Assembly: GCA_020630455.1 (NCBI GenBank)
Contig: JAHDBK010000042.1
Location: forward strand, 1-13,775
Origin: Saprospiraceae bacterium
Lineage (GTDB): Bacteria; Bacteroidota; Bacteroidia; Chitinophagales; Saprospiraceae
DNA length: 13,775 bases
Direction of reading: 5' to 3'
The notes under the pieces are model-generated. The model was not told where the DNA came from. It was given only the letters and a program-made list of their open reading frames with translations, and made no database searches. This document shows, piece after piece, positions 6,436 through 13,646 of this stretch (its first letter is position 1; every line of letters begins with the position of its first letter). Made by a program: the position numbers and the translations under genes.

Positions 6436-9400
6436 TTAATCGAATTTAACATCTAGAGCTAATCCTCTTAACTCATGAACCAATACATTGAATGATTCAG
6501 GGATATTTGGATTTGGTAGATTATCTCCTTTAACGATAGCCTCGTAAGTCTTAGCTCTACCAATAATATCATCCGATTTCAAAGTCAATAATTCTCTCAA
6601 GATGTTAGAAGCTCCGAATGCCTCCAATGCCCATACCTCCATTTCACCAAAACGTTGACCACCAAACTGTGCTTTACCACCTAAAGGTTGTTGAGTAATC
6701 AATGAATAAGGACCAATAGAACGAGCGTGCATTTTGTCATCTACCATGTGAGAAAGTTTCAACATATAGATAACACCAACCGTTGCTTGCTGATGGAATC
6801 TATCCCCTGTCTCACCATCGAATAAATATGTTTGACCTAATGATGGTAAATCTGCTTTTTTACAGAATTCATCAATTTCATCTAAACTAGCACCATCGAA
6901 GATAGGTGTCGCGAATTTTTTATCTAGTTTTTCACCAGCCCAACCTAGTACAGTTTCAAAGATTTGACCTAAATTCATACGAGAAGGTACCCCTAATGGA
7001 TTCAATACAATATCAACAGGTGTTCCATCTTCTAAGAAAGGCATATCTTCTTGGCGAACGATACGAGAAACAATACCTTTATTTCCGTGACGTCCAGCTA
7101 ATTTATCTCCTACTTTAAGTTTACGCTTTTTAGCAACATAAACTTTTGCTAGTTTAAGGACACCTGCTGGTAATTCATCACCAATACTGATATTAAATTT
7201 ATCTCTTTTATAACGTCCTATCTCTTCATTTACTTTGATAGAATAATTATGTAATAGACGAGCGATTAAGCTGTTTACATTTTTATCTTCTGTCCAATTA
7301 CTATAATCAACTGAAGCATATTCTAATTCTTTTAGAATAGTTTGATTGAATTTAGTACCTTCAGGAATTAAAATTTCACCGTAAACGCTTTTTACACCAG
7401 AAGAAACTTTTCCTTTTACTAAAATTAATAATTTATCAATTAAGATAGTTTTTAATTCATTCAAAGCGATAGCATGGCGGTCGTCAAGATGTTGAATTTG
7501 CTTTTTCTCTTGTTCTTTCTGAACTTTATCTTTTTTAGCTCTAGCAAATAATTGCTTATTGATAACAACACCTTTTTTAGAAGGCTTCACTTTAAGAGAA
7601 GCATCTTTTACATCACCTGCTTTATCACCAAAGATTGCTCTTAATAATTTTTCTTCAGGAGTAGGATCAGATTCTCCTTTTGGAGTAATTTTACCAATAA
7701 TAATATCACCTTCTTTAATCCAAGCACCAACGCGAATAATACCATTTTCATCTAAATCTTTGGTAGCATCTTCGCTGACATTAGGGATATCGCTGGTTAA
7801 TTCTTCTTCTCCTAACTTCGTATCTCTTACATCCAATTCAAAGTGCTCTATATGTAAAGAAGTAAATACATCTTCACGAACTACTCTTTCAGAAAGTACG
7901 ATAGCATCCTCAAAGTTATACCCTTTCCAAGGCATGAATGCTACTTTTAGGTTTTGTCCTAAAGCCAATTCTCCTTTATCTGTGGCATAACCGTCACATA
8001 AAATCTGACCTTTAACTACTCTATCTCCTTTTCTGACAATTGGTTTCAAATTAATACAAGTTCCTTGATTAGTTCTAAGGAATTTTATTAAATCGTAAAC
8101 TTTACGATTATCTTCAAAAGAAACTAATTGATCTTCTTGAGTTCTATCGTATCTGATTACTATTTCATTAGCATCTACATATTCTACCACTCCATTTCCT
8201 TCTGCATTAATCAACATTCTAGAATCCCCAGCTACTTTTCCTTCTAGTCCTGTACCTACAATTGGAGAATGAGGACGAATTAAAGGAACTGCTTGACGTT
8301 GCATGTTAGACCCCATCAAGGCACGGTTGGCATCATCATTTTCTAAGAAAGGAATTAATGAAGCCGAAACACCCACAATTTGATTAGGAGCTACGTCCAT
8401 ATATTCAATTTCATTAGGAGCTAGAACAGGGAAATCACCATGTTGGCGACATTTAATTCTATCTACCATGAATGCTCCTTTCTCTCCTACTGGAGTATTA
8501 GCTTGAGCAATAATGGCTCTATCTTCTCCTTCAGCAGAAAGGTATTTAAGTCCTGCTCCAAAATCAACTTTGCCTTCATCTACAGGTCTATAAGGAGTCT
8601 CCAAGAAGCCCATCTTATTGACTTTTGCATGAACACAAAGCGTTGATATTAGACCAATATTTGGCCCCTCTGGTGTTTCAATTGTACAAAGACGACCGTA
8701 ATGAGAATAGTGAACATCACGTACCTCAAAACCAGCTCTTTCTCTACTTAAACCACCCGGTCCTAATGCTGAAATACGTCTTTTGTGCGTAATTTCAGAT
8801 AAAGGATTGGTTTGGTCAAGGAATTGAGACAATTGACTAGTACCAAAGAATGAGTTAATCACTGATGATAAGGTACGAGCATTGATTAAGTCAATAGGAG
8901 TAAATACCTCATTGTCTCTTACATTCATTCTTTCACGAATAGTACGAGCCATACGAGCCAAACCAACTCCAAATTGAGCATATAATTGCTCACCTACAGT
9001 TCTCACTCTACGATTACTCAAGTGGTCAATATCATCAATTTCAGCTTTCTGATTCATTAAGCTGACTAAGTATTTAACAATAGAGATAATATCTTCTTTA
9101 GTTAATACTAAAGTCTCATGATCTCTATCAACACCTAATTTTCTATTTATTTTATAACGGCCTACTTCTCCTAAATTATATCTTTTATCTGAAAAGAATA
9201 ATTTATCGATAATACCTCTAGCTGTTTCATCATCAGGAGGATCAGTTCCTCTTAATTGACGATAAATATGTTGAACCGCTTCTAATTCAGAACTAGAAGG
9301 GTCTTTTTGTAGAGTATTAAATATAATAGAATAATCTTCTGCAATATCTTCTCTTTGAAGAGCAACTACTTGTGCATCTGTTTCTAATATTAAATTAATA

Positions 9401-10248
9401 TTATCTTCATCAAGAACAATATCTCTTTCTAAGATTATTTCGTTTCTTTCTATAGTAATTACTTCTCCTGTATCTTCATCTACGAAATCTTCATTCCATG
9501 TTTTTAATACACGAGCAGCTAATTTTCTACCAATAGCATTTTTAAGAGAATTGGCATCAGCAGGAATTTCATCTGCTAAATCAAATAAGTCTAATATTTC
9601 CTTATCTGTATCAAAGCCAATGGCTCTTAAAAGGGTAGTTACAGGGAATTTTTTCTTTCTATCGATATATGCATACATTACGGTATTAATATCGGTTGCA
9701 AATTCCATCCAAGCCCCTTTAAAAGGAATGACTCTAGCTGAGTAGATTTTAGTTCCATTAGGGTGGAAACTTTGTCCAAAGAATACCCCTGGAGAACGAT
9801 GTAATTGAGAAACAATTACTCTTTCGGCACCATTTACTATAAAAGTACCTTTAGGAGTCATATAAGGAATATTTCCTAAAAATACATCCTGAACAATTGT
9901 TTCAAAATCAACATGCTCTTCATCATTACATGATAATCTTAATTTTGCTTTTAATGGAACACTGTATGTTAAGCCTCTTTGCATACATTCGCTCATTGTA
10001 TAACGAGGAGGATCAATAAAGTAATCTAGAAACTCTAAAACAAAAATATTTCTAGTATCTGTAATTGGAAAGTTTTCTTGGAATACTCGGTATAAACCTT
10101 CGTTCATACGATTTTCGGGAGTTGTTTCCAATTGAAAAAATTCTTGGAATGATTTGACCTGAATTTCTAAGAAATCAGGGTAATCAGCCTTTTTAATTTT
10201 ACCGAAATTATGTCTAAGCTCGGCTTGTGTTAACTTGGTTTCATTCAT
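6436..10248 (-). CDS. rpoB: DNA-directed RNA polymerase subunit beta (RpoB)
   Basis: Full-length 1270-residue beta subunit. The rifampicin pocket and fork region is at about residues 470-510 (SQLSQFLDQTNPLSEITHKR, then RISALGPGG). Asp478, His488 and Ser493 correspond to E. coli D516, H526 and S531, so the main contacts are of sensitive type; Leu477 and Thr480 replace E. coli M515 and N518. The active-centre segment GYNFEDAIVLSERVV contains Asp781 (E. coli D814), and KLAGRHGNKG around His1054 carries the conserved lysines near the active site. The C-terminus has the beta'-contacting blocks MVDDKMHARSIGPYS, GGKAQFGGQRFGEMEVWALE and ESFNVLVHELRGL. The start is MNETKLT: it keeps the usual N-terminus, while the ATG four bases downstream is out of frame. 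No Shine-Dalgarno sequence is seen. The 189-nt gap before it is the longest in the cluster and holds an unusual interleaved inverted repeat. Confidence 0.99.
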   Translation of the reverse strand: MNETKLTQAELRHNFGKIKKADYPDFLEIQVKSFQEFFQLETTPENRMNEGLYRVFQENFPITDTRNIFVLEFLDYFIDPPRYTMSECMQRGLTYSVPLKAKLRLSCNDEEHVDFETIVQDVFLGNIPYMTPKGTFIVNGAERVIVSQLHRSPGVFFGQSFHPNGTKIYSARVIPFKGAWMEFATDINTVMYAYIDRKKKFPVTTLLRAIGFDTDKEILDLFDLADEIPADANSLKNAIGRKLAARVLKTWNEDFVDEDTGEVITIERNEIILERDIVLDEDNINLILETDAQVVALQREDIAEDYSIIFNTLQKDPSSSELEAVQHIYRQLRGTDPPDDETARGIIDKLFFSDKRYNLGEVGRYKINRKLGVDRDHETLVLTKEDIISIVKYLVSLMNQKAEIDDIDHLSNRRVRTVGEQLYAQFGVGLARMARTIRERMNVRDNEVFTPIDLINARTLSSVINSFFGTSQLSQFLDQTNPLSEITHKRRISALGPGGLSRERAGFEVRDVHYSHYGRLCTIETPEGPNIGLISTLCVHAKVNKMGFLETPYRPVDEGKVDFGAGLKYLSAEGEDRAIIAQANTPVGEKGAFMVDRIKCRQHGDFPVLAPNEIEYMDVAPNQIVGVSASLIPFLENDDANRALMGSNMQRQAVPLIRPHSPIVGTGLEGKVAGDSRMLINAEGNGVVEYVDANEIVIRYDRTQEDQLVSFEDNRKVYDLIKFLRTNQGTCINLKPIVRKGDRVVKGQILCDGYATDKGELALGQNLKVAFMPWKGYNFEDAIVLSERVVREDVFTSLHIEHFELDVRDTKLGEEELTSDIPNVSEDATKDLDENGIIRVGAWIKEGDIIIGKITPKGESDPTPEEKLLRAIFGDKAGDVKDASLKVKPSKKGVVINKQLFARAKKDKVQKEQEKKQIQHLDDRHAIALNELKTILIDKLLILVKGKVSSGVKSVYGEILIPEGTKFNQTILKELEYASVDYSNWTEDKNVNSLIARLLHNYSIKVNEEIGRYKRDKFNISIGDELPAGVLKLAKVYVAKKRKLKVGDKLAGRHGNKGIVSRIVRQEDMPFLEDGTPVDIVLNPLGVPSRMNLGQIFETVLGWAGEKLDKKFATPIFDGASLDEIDEFCKKADLPSLGQTYLFDGETGDRFHQQATVGVIYMLKLSHMVDDKMHARSIGPYSLITQQPLGGKAQFGGQRFGEMEVWALEAFGASNILRELLTLKSDDIIGRAKTYEAIVKGDNLPNPNIPESFNVLVHELRGLALDVKFD

Positions 10249-10344
10249 ATCAAGCTATGAGATTTTTTATTGGTTAGTATATTAAAAATACACTATATAT
10301 AATTAAACACAATTGTTTCAATTTTGTTTTTAATCTTTTATACC

Positions 10345-10416
10345 ACAATAGGCTTAGCCGAAAAACACTATTGTTAATCGGCTAAGCCTTTATGATATAA
10401 CTGCCATTCGGCTAAG
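10345..10416 (-). promoter_or_regulatory. Interleaved inverted repeats in the rpoB leader
   Basis: The gap between rplL and rpoB contains a perfect 12-bp stem: AGGCTTAGCCGA (10350-10361) with TCGGCTAAGCCT (10378-10389). Inside its 16-nt loop, CTATTGT (10368-10374) is complementary to ACAATAG (10345-10351), mostly outside the stem, so the two pairings interleave as in an H-type pseudoknot. A third arm, TCGGCTAAG (10408-10416), repeats nine bases of the right arm, so in the transcript two 5' arms compete for one 3' arm. No T-run follows the stem, so it is not a normal intrinsic terminator. In E. coli the same gap contains an attenuator and an RNase III site that set the ratio of L7/L12 to RNA polymerase; a similar role here is inferred from position only. 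Confidence 0.55.
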
Positions 10417-10437
10417 AAGGCACTTAAAGTCATCCAA

Positions 10438-10818
10438 TTATTTAAGAACAACTTCAGCTCCAGCTTCTTCCAAAGAAGCTTTGATTTTCTCAGCTTCTTC
10501 TTTAGGAACAGCTTCTTTAATTGTTGAAGGAGCGTTATCTACTAAGTCTTTAGCATCTTTCAAACCTACAGCTAAAAGATTTTTAACCTCTTTTACGACT
10601 TTAAGTTTGCTTGCTCCAGCTGAATTTAATACTACATCAAATTCAGTTTTTTCTTCAGCTGCTGCGTCTCCGCCAGCTGCTGCTGGACCTGCTGCTACAG
10701 CTACTGCTGCTGCTGCTGGTTCAATACCATATTGGTCTTTTAAAATGTCAGCTAACTCTTTTACTTCTTTTACAGTTAGTCCAACTAGTTGCTCTGCTAA
10801 TGAATTCAAATCCGCCAT
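10438..10818 (-). CDS. rplL: 50S ribosomal protein L7/L12
   Basis: A 126-residue stalk protein that recruits and stimulates translational GTPases such as EF-Tu and EF-G. Domains: the N-terminal dimerisation and L10-binding helices (residues 1-32, LAEQLVGLTVKEVKELADIL), an alanine/glycine-rich flexible hinge (about 34-55), and the globular C-terminal domain (57-126) with GLKDAKDLVDNAPSTIKE, the factor-binding surface, ending in EEAGAEVVLK. The length is normal. It follows rplJ by 70 nt. The hinge makes the DNA locally GC- and GCT-rich compared with its surroundings; this is a composition effect, not a sign of transfer. The start MADLNSL is the family start, and the bases before it (AAATACGTTTATA) contain no Shine-Dalgarno sequence. 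Confidence 0.98.
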   Translation of the reverse strand: MADLNSLAEQLVGLTVKEVKELADILKDQYGIEPAAAAVAVAAGPAAAGGDAAAEEKTEFDVVLNSAGASKLKVVKEVKNLLAVGLKDAKDLVDNAPSTIKEAVPKEEAEKIKASLEEAGAEVVLK

Positions 10819-10888
10819 TATAAACGTATTTTAGTTAATTAAAAAATAAAGTTATTTATGAGACGTTAAACTTGGAAGCCTAAACTAA

Positions 10889-11422
10889 TTATTCGCCGCG
10901 ATCTTCTAATGCTTTTAGTAAACCTGAAAGCGTATTTCCTCCAGATTGTAAAGCACCCACAAGATTTTTGATTGGAGACTGAAGTAATACCACTACTTCT
11001 CCTAATAAATCCTCTTTTGATTTTAATTCGGCAAGAGGTTTAATTTGATCATCTCCTACATAAACATCGGTATCAACATAAGCTGCTTTTAAAACAGGTT
11101 TTTCACCTTTATCACCTCTAAATTCTTTTAAAACTTTAGCAGGTAAATTAGCAGCAGTTTCTGCGAATAAGATAGTTGATTGACCTTTTAAAACATCATA
11201 TAAAGGAGCATACCCTTTATTTTCGTCAAAAGATTCCAATGCTTTTTTAATCAAAGTATTTTTATAAACTTTCACGTTTACTCCTTTTTGGAAGCAAAGA
11301 CGACGAAAGTCACTGATATCTGCAACTGTCATAGAAGAAGAATCGGCGATATAAAAGAAATTATTATTTTCAAATTTTTCTTTTAATTCTTCTATAGTTG
11401 CTGTTTTTAATTCTTTATTCAT
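10889..11422 (-). CDS. rplJ: 50S ribosomal protein L10
   Basis: A 177-residue protein that binds 23S rRNA beside L11 and carries the L7/L12 dimers on its C-terminal helix. The N-terminal domain has the family pattern (IEELKEKFENNNFFYIADSS, then FRRLCFQKGVNVKVYKNTLI); the C-terminal part (about 135-177, DLLGEVVVLLQSPIKNLVGA) is the linker and L7/L12-binding helix. The length is typical. It starts 21 nt after the rplA stop, so there is no room for the roughly 100-nt L10 leader known upstream of rplJ in several other phyla; any L10 autoregulatory site would have to lie in the end of rplA. Unlike all its neighbours it has a good AAGGA ribosome-binding site. The adjoining rplL is its partner in the stalk. 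Confidence 0.98.
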   Translation of the reverse strand: MNKELKTATIEELKEKFENNNFFYIADSSSMTVADISDFRRLCFQKGVNVKVYKNTLIKKALESFDENKGYAPLYDVLKGQSTILFAETAANLPAKVLKEFRGDKGEKPVLKAAYVDTDVYVGDDQIKPLAELKSKEDLLGEVVVLLQSPIKNLVGALQSGGNTLSGLLKALEDRGE

Positions 11423-11427
11423 AACAT

Positions 11428-11432
11428 TCCTT
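11428..11432 (-). promoter_or_regulatory. Shine-Dalgarno site of rplJ
   Basis: On the minus strand AAGGA sits five bases before the rplJ ATG, an ideal spacing. The starts of secE, nusG, rplK, rplA, rplL, rpoB and rpoC have no comparable sequence, as expected for Bacteroidota. It also supports ATG 11422-11420 as the rplJ start. Confidence 0.6.
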
Positions 11433-11443
11433 TTTTAATAGGA

Positions 11444-12136
11444 TTATTTGATAGTCTTTCCATCAATAGGCACACCTAAACTTTGCGTAGTTGCAACAGT
11501 AATAGATTTCAAATAAGTACCTTTTGCAGAAGACGGTTTCATTTTAACTAGAGTAGAAATTAATTCATTAGCATTGTCTGCTAATTTATCAGCATCAAAA
11601 GATACTCTTCCTATAGAAGAATGAATAATACCTGTTTTATCTACTCTAAAAGAGATTTTACCACCCTTAACATCAGCGACAGCAGCACCAACATTTGGAG
11701 TTACTGTTCCAGATTTAGGGTTTGGCATTAAATTACGAGGACCTAAAATACGTCCTAATCTACCAATTTTTGCCATTACACTTGGCATAGCTACTACTAC
11801 GTCAAAATCGACCCAACCACCTTGAACTTTTTGAATTAATTCATCTAATCCAACATAATCTGCACCTGCAGCTTTTGCTTCTTCTTCTTTATCAGAAGTA
11901 CAAAATACTAAAACTGTTTTAGTTTTACCTGTTCCGTGAGGTAAAGTAGTAGTACCACGAATAGCCTGGTCTGCTTTTCTTGGGTCAATTCCCAATTTTA
12001 TATGTAAGTCAACAGAAGCATCGAAACGTGCTAAATTGACTTCTTTAACCAAGGCCATTGCTTCTTTTACTGTGTAGAGCTTTCCTTTTTCAAGTTTATC
12101 TTGAACTTGTGCTCTTCTTTTTGAAACTTTTGCCAT
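11444..12136 (-). CDS. rplA: 50S ribosomal protein L1
   Basis: A 230-residue two-domain protein that binds 23S rRNA helices 76-78 and forms the mobile L1 stalk guiding deacylated tRNA out of the E site. The signature is at residues 123-142 (KIGRLGRILGPRNLMPNPKS), with Asn at the position that is often Gly after GPR. The discontinuous domain I (N-terminal residues up to about 67 plus the C-terminal third with GKISFRVDKTGIIHSSIGR) and domain II (about 70-155) are complete, and the length is standard. L1 usually represses its own operon by binding the mRNA, and the 56-nt gap upstream contains a hairpin of suitable shape. The start MAKVSKRR is the family start; no Shine-Dalgarno sequence is present. 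Confidence 0.98.
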   Translation of the reverse strand: MAKVSKRRAQVQDKLEKGKLYTVKEAMALVKEVNLARFDASVDLHIKLGIDPRKADQAIRGTTTLPHGTGKTKTVLVFCTSDKEEEAKAAGADYVGLDELIQKVQGGWVDFDVVVAMPSVMAKIGRLGRILGPRNLMPNPKSGTVTPNVGAAVADVKGGKISFRVDKTGIIHSSIGRVSFDADKLADNANELISTLVKMKPSSAKGTYLKSITVATTQSLGVPIDGKTIK

Positions 12137-12150
12137 TATTAAAAATTTTA

Positions 12151-12178
12151 GAGGTAATATCGTTCTAAGAACTTCCTC
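12151..12178 (-). promoter_or_regulatory. Candidate L1-binding hairpin before rplA
   Basis: In minus-strand RNA the segment folds as GAGG, AA, GUUC, loop UUA, GAAC, GAUAUUA, CCUC: two 4-bp helices separated by a strongly asymmetric internal loop (2 nt on one side, 7 on the other), the longer strand starting GAU. L1 sites in rRNA and in L1-regulated mRNAs have this general architecture. It sits 14 nt before the rplA start. The assignment is inference from shape and position. Confidence 0.35.
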
Positions 12179-12192
12179 GTTATATTAAAAAA

Positions 12193-12654
12193 TTACGCGT
12201 CTGCGATAGATTCTCCTTGCCAAGGGGCATTACCTGAAACAGTAATTCCCATACTTCTAGCTGTTCCTGCTACCATTTTCATAGCAGAATCAATTGTAAA
12301 AGCATTTAAATCAGACATTTTATTTTCTGCTATTTCTTTGATATCATCCCAAGAAACAGAACCGACTTTATCACGGTTAGGAACAGAAGATCCTTTCTTA
12401 ATTTTTGCTTTTAACATTAATTGAACTGCAGCAGGAGGAGTTTTAATTACAAAGGTAAAAGACTTGTCTTTAAAAACTGTAATTACAACTGGTAATACTT
12501 GTCCCGGTTTATCTTGTGTTTCTGCATTAAAACGCTTACAAAACTCCATAATGTTTACCCCTTTCGCACCTAGTGCTGGACCAACTGGAGGAGCTGGATT
12601 AGCAGCACCACCTTTTACTTGTAACTTGATAAACGTTTCGACTTCTTTAGCCAT
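12193..12654 (-). CDS. rplK: 50S ribosomal protein L11
   Basis: A 153-residue protein of the GTPase-associated centre: it binds the 23S rRNA segment that thiostrepton targets and is needed for the stringent factor RelA in other bacteria. The N-terminal domain carries the proline-rich switch (residues 18-35, ANPAPPVGPALGAKGVNI); the C-terminal rRNA-binding domain ends with the signature MVAGTARSMGITV (about 127-139). It is about ten residues longer than E. coli L11 because of a C-terminal tail (SGNAPWQGESIADA), a length seen in other lineages. It begins 82 nt after nusG and ends 56 nt before rplA, with no Shine-Dalgarno sequence before MAKEVETF. Confidence 0.98.
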   Translation of the reverse strand: MAKEVETFIKLQVKGGAANPAPPVGPALGAKGVNIMEFCKRFNAETQDKPGQVLPVVITVFKDKSFTFVIKTPPAAVQLMLKAKIKKGSSVPNRDKVGSVSWDDIKEIAENKMSDLNAFTIDSAMKMVAGTARSMGITVSGNAPWQGESIADA

Positions 12655-12707
12655 TTTAAAATTTTTTATCTATTAAAATAAATATTAGAAAACACATCTA
12701 AGTAATA

Positions 12708-12731
12708 CCGGGAAGCAGCTTAAAAGCACGG
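12708..12731 (-). promoter_or_regulatory. Small leader hairpin before rplK
   Basis: In minus-strand RNA: CCG, U, GCUU, UU, AAGC, UGCUUCC, CGG. The middle AAGC can pair with the GCUU before it or with the GCUU after it, giving two alternative folds. It starts three to six bases after the nusG stop, and the rplK start is about 50 nt further on. It might act in processing or regulation, but the pairings are short and chance is possible. Confidence 0.25.
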
Positions 12732-12736
12732 ATTAT

Positions 12737-13282
12737 TTATGATTGTTTTTCTACTTGCATAAAATTCAATTCTACTTCGGTACCTCTACCGAAAATCTTA
12801 ACGATTACTTTTAATTTTTTCTTTTCTTCATTGATTTCTTGAATATCTCCAACAAATCCACTAAAAGCACCATCAATAATTTTAATTGTTTCGCCTACTA
12901 AATATGGTTCTAATAAAGCTTCAGTCATATCTTTAGATTCGTCCACTTTACCTAAGAGCCTATTAGCTTCGGCAGGTTTCATTGGTATAGGTCTATTTTT
13001 TTCAATAAAATAAATTACATTCGGAAGGTTCTGTATCGTAGTAATTATTTCTCCAGAGAATTTACCTGGAATTGCTTCGATAAGGATATAACCTGGTAAA
13101 ATATTTCTATCTTGAACTATTTTTTTTCCGTTTCGGACTTTATATACTTTTTCAGTTGGAACTAATACGGAAGTAACAGCAGAATCCCACTTATTTCTTT
13201 GGATTTCTTGTTCAATTCTTTCTTTAATAACTCTTTCTTTTCCACTAATTACTCTGAGTGAGTACCATCTTGAATCTTCCAT
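12737..13282 (-). CDS. nusG: Transcription termination/antitermination factor NusG
   Basis: A 181-residue NusG, normal length. The NGN domain (residues 1 to about 105) begins with RWYSLRVISGKE and contains RNILPGYILIEA (59-70), the equivalent of the LFPGY motif, followed by NVIYFIEKNRPIPM; it binds the beta' clamp and keeps polymerase moving. The KOW domain (about 127-179) contains GETIKIIDGAFSGFVGDI and ends in VELNFMQVEK; it contacts ribosomal protein S10 or Rho. It follows secE by 26 nt, the near-universal arrangement. The start MEDSRWYSLRV keeps the beta strand that opens the fold; the upstream bases have no Shine-Dalgarno sequence. Confidence 0.98.
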   Translation of the reverse strand: MEDSRWYSLRVISGKERVIKERIEQEIQRNKWDSAVTSVLVPTEKVYKVRNGKKIVQDRNILPGYILIEAIPGKFSGEIITTIQNLPNVIYFIEKNRPIPMKPAEANRLLGKVDESKDMTEALLEPYLVGETIKIIDGAFSGFVGDIQEINEEKKKLKVIVKIFGRGTEVELNFMQVEKQS

Positions 13283-13308
13283 AATTGATAAAGCGTTATA
13301 GTACGTAA

Positions 13309-13503
13309 TTAAAGTAATTTATAAATTTGTTTCATTATTAATTCACCAGAAACAAAGTCTAAAGCAGCAATTATCAAGGTTAAAATTATAGTTCCGACAA
13401 TTACTAGAACAGTAGTACTTTGTAACTCAGGCCAAGTGGGCCAAGAAACTTTATTTACTAATTCGTTATAACTTTCTTTAATATATAAAGTAATTTTTTC
13501 CAT
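13309..13503 (-). CDS. secE: Preprotein translocase subunit SecE
   Basis: A 64-residue single-span SecE, the clamp that embraces SecY in the inner membrane. It has the amphipathic N-terminal helix and conserved hinge (YNELVNKVSWPTWPELQSTT, residues about 12-31), including the VSWPTWPEL motif, then one transmembrane helix (about 32-53, VLVIVGTIILTLIIAALDFV). The start is the ATG at 13503-13501. An in-frame ATG 35 codons upstream (13608) gives a longer frame, but it would read straight through the tRNA-Trp gene and its sequence is not SecE-like, so it is rejected. The start lies 13 nt after the tRNA 3' end, so SecE is probably translated from an mRNA made by tRNA processing or from the uncut precursor. 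No Shine-Dalgarno sequence, only an A-rich run. Confidence 0.97.
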   Translation of the reverse strand: MEKITLYIKESYNELVNKVSWPTWPELQSTTVLVIVGTIILTLIIAALDFVSGELIMKQIYKLL

Positions 13504-13516
13504 TTTTTTTATTTTG

Positions 13517-13589
13517 CGCGGGCGGTAGGACTTGAACCCACAACCTACGGTTTTGGAGACCGCCACTCTGCCAATTGAGCTACGCCCGC
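13517..13589 (-). tRNA. trnW: tRNA-Trp (anticodon CCA)
   Basis: A 73-nt cloverleaf on the minus strand. The acceptor stem GCGGGCG/CGCCCGC is 7 perfect pairs. The D arm starts GCTCAATTGGCAGAG, the anticodon arm has loop CTCCAAA with anticodon CCA, and the T arm is GTGGG-TTCAAGT-CCTAC. The discriminator is G, as expected for bacterial tRNA-Trp. The 3' CCA is not encoded (the next bases are CAA), so it must be added by the nucleotidyltransferase. Its position between tuf and secE is conserved in Bacteroidota and many other bacteria. Confidence 0.98.
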
Positions 13590-13595
13590 TTATGC

Positions 13596-13631
13596 GAAAA
13601 TTAAGCACCTCAAAAGAGGCACTTAATTTTC
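13596..13631 (-). other. 16-bp hairpin just before tRNA-Trp
   Basis: Minus-strand RNA pairs GAAAAUUAAG-UG-CCUC with GAGG-UG-CUUAAUUUUC around a UUUU loop. The two UG steps form G-U wobbles, so the stem is continuous in minus-strand RNA, whereas the plus strand would have C-A mismatches. It ends 6 nt before the tRNA 5' end. No run of U follows directly, so it may be a weak terminator for tuf, a processing site, or a structure keeping the tRNA free to fold. Confidence 0.6.
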
Positions 13632-13646
13632 ATATATATATTATAC

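Noticed and set aside
7559..7990. A 143-codon plus-strand open frame opposite rpoB
   Set aside because: It is antisense to strongly conserved RpoB coding sequence, has no family resemblance and is serine/proline-rich as expected for a reverse-strand shadow.
10481..10834. Two plus-strand frames opposite rplL, one leucine-rich and one alanine-rich
   Set aside because: Their composition comes from the alanine codon repeats of the L7/L12 hinge read on the other strand; rplL itself is unambiguous.
11419..11427. A two-codon upstream frame (ATG TTA TGA) whose stop overlaps the rplJ start
   Set aside because: The AAGGA site directly abuts its ATG, leaving no spacing, while the rplJ ATG has ideal spacing; likely chance in AT-rich sequence.
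12464..12676. 70-codon plus-strand frame opposite rplK
   Set aside because: Antisense to conserved L11 sequence with no support.
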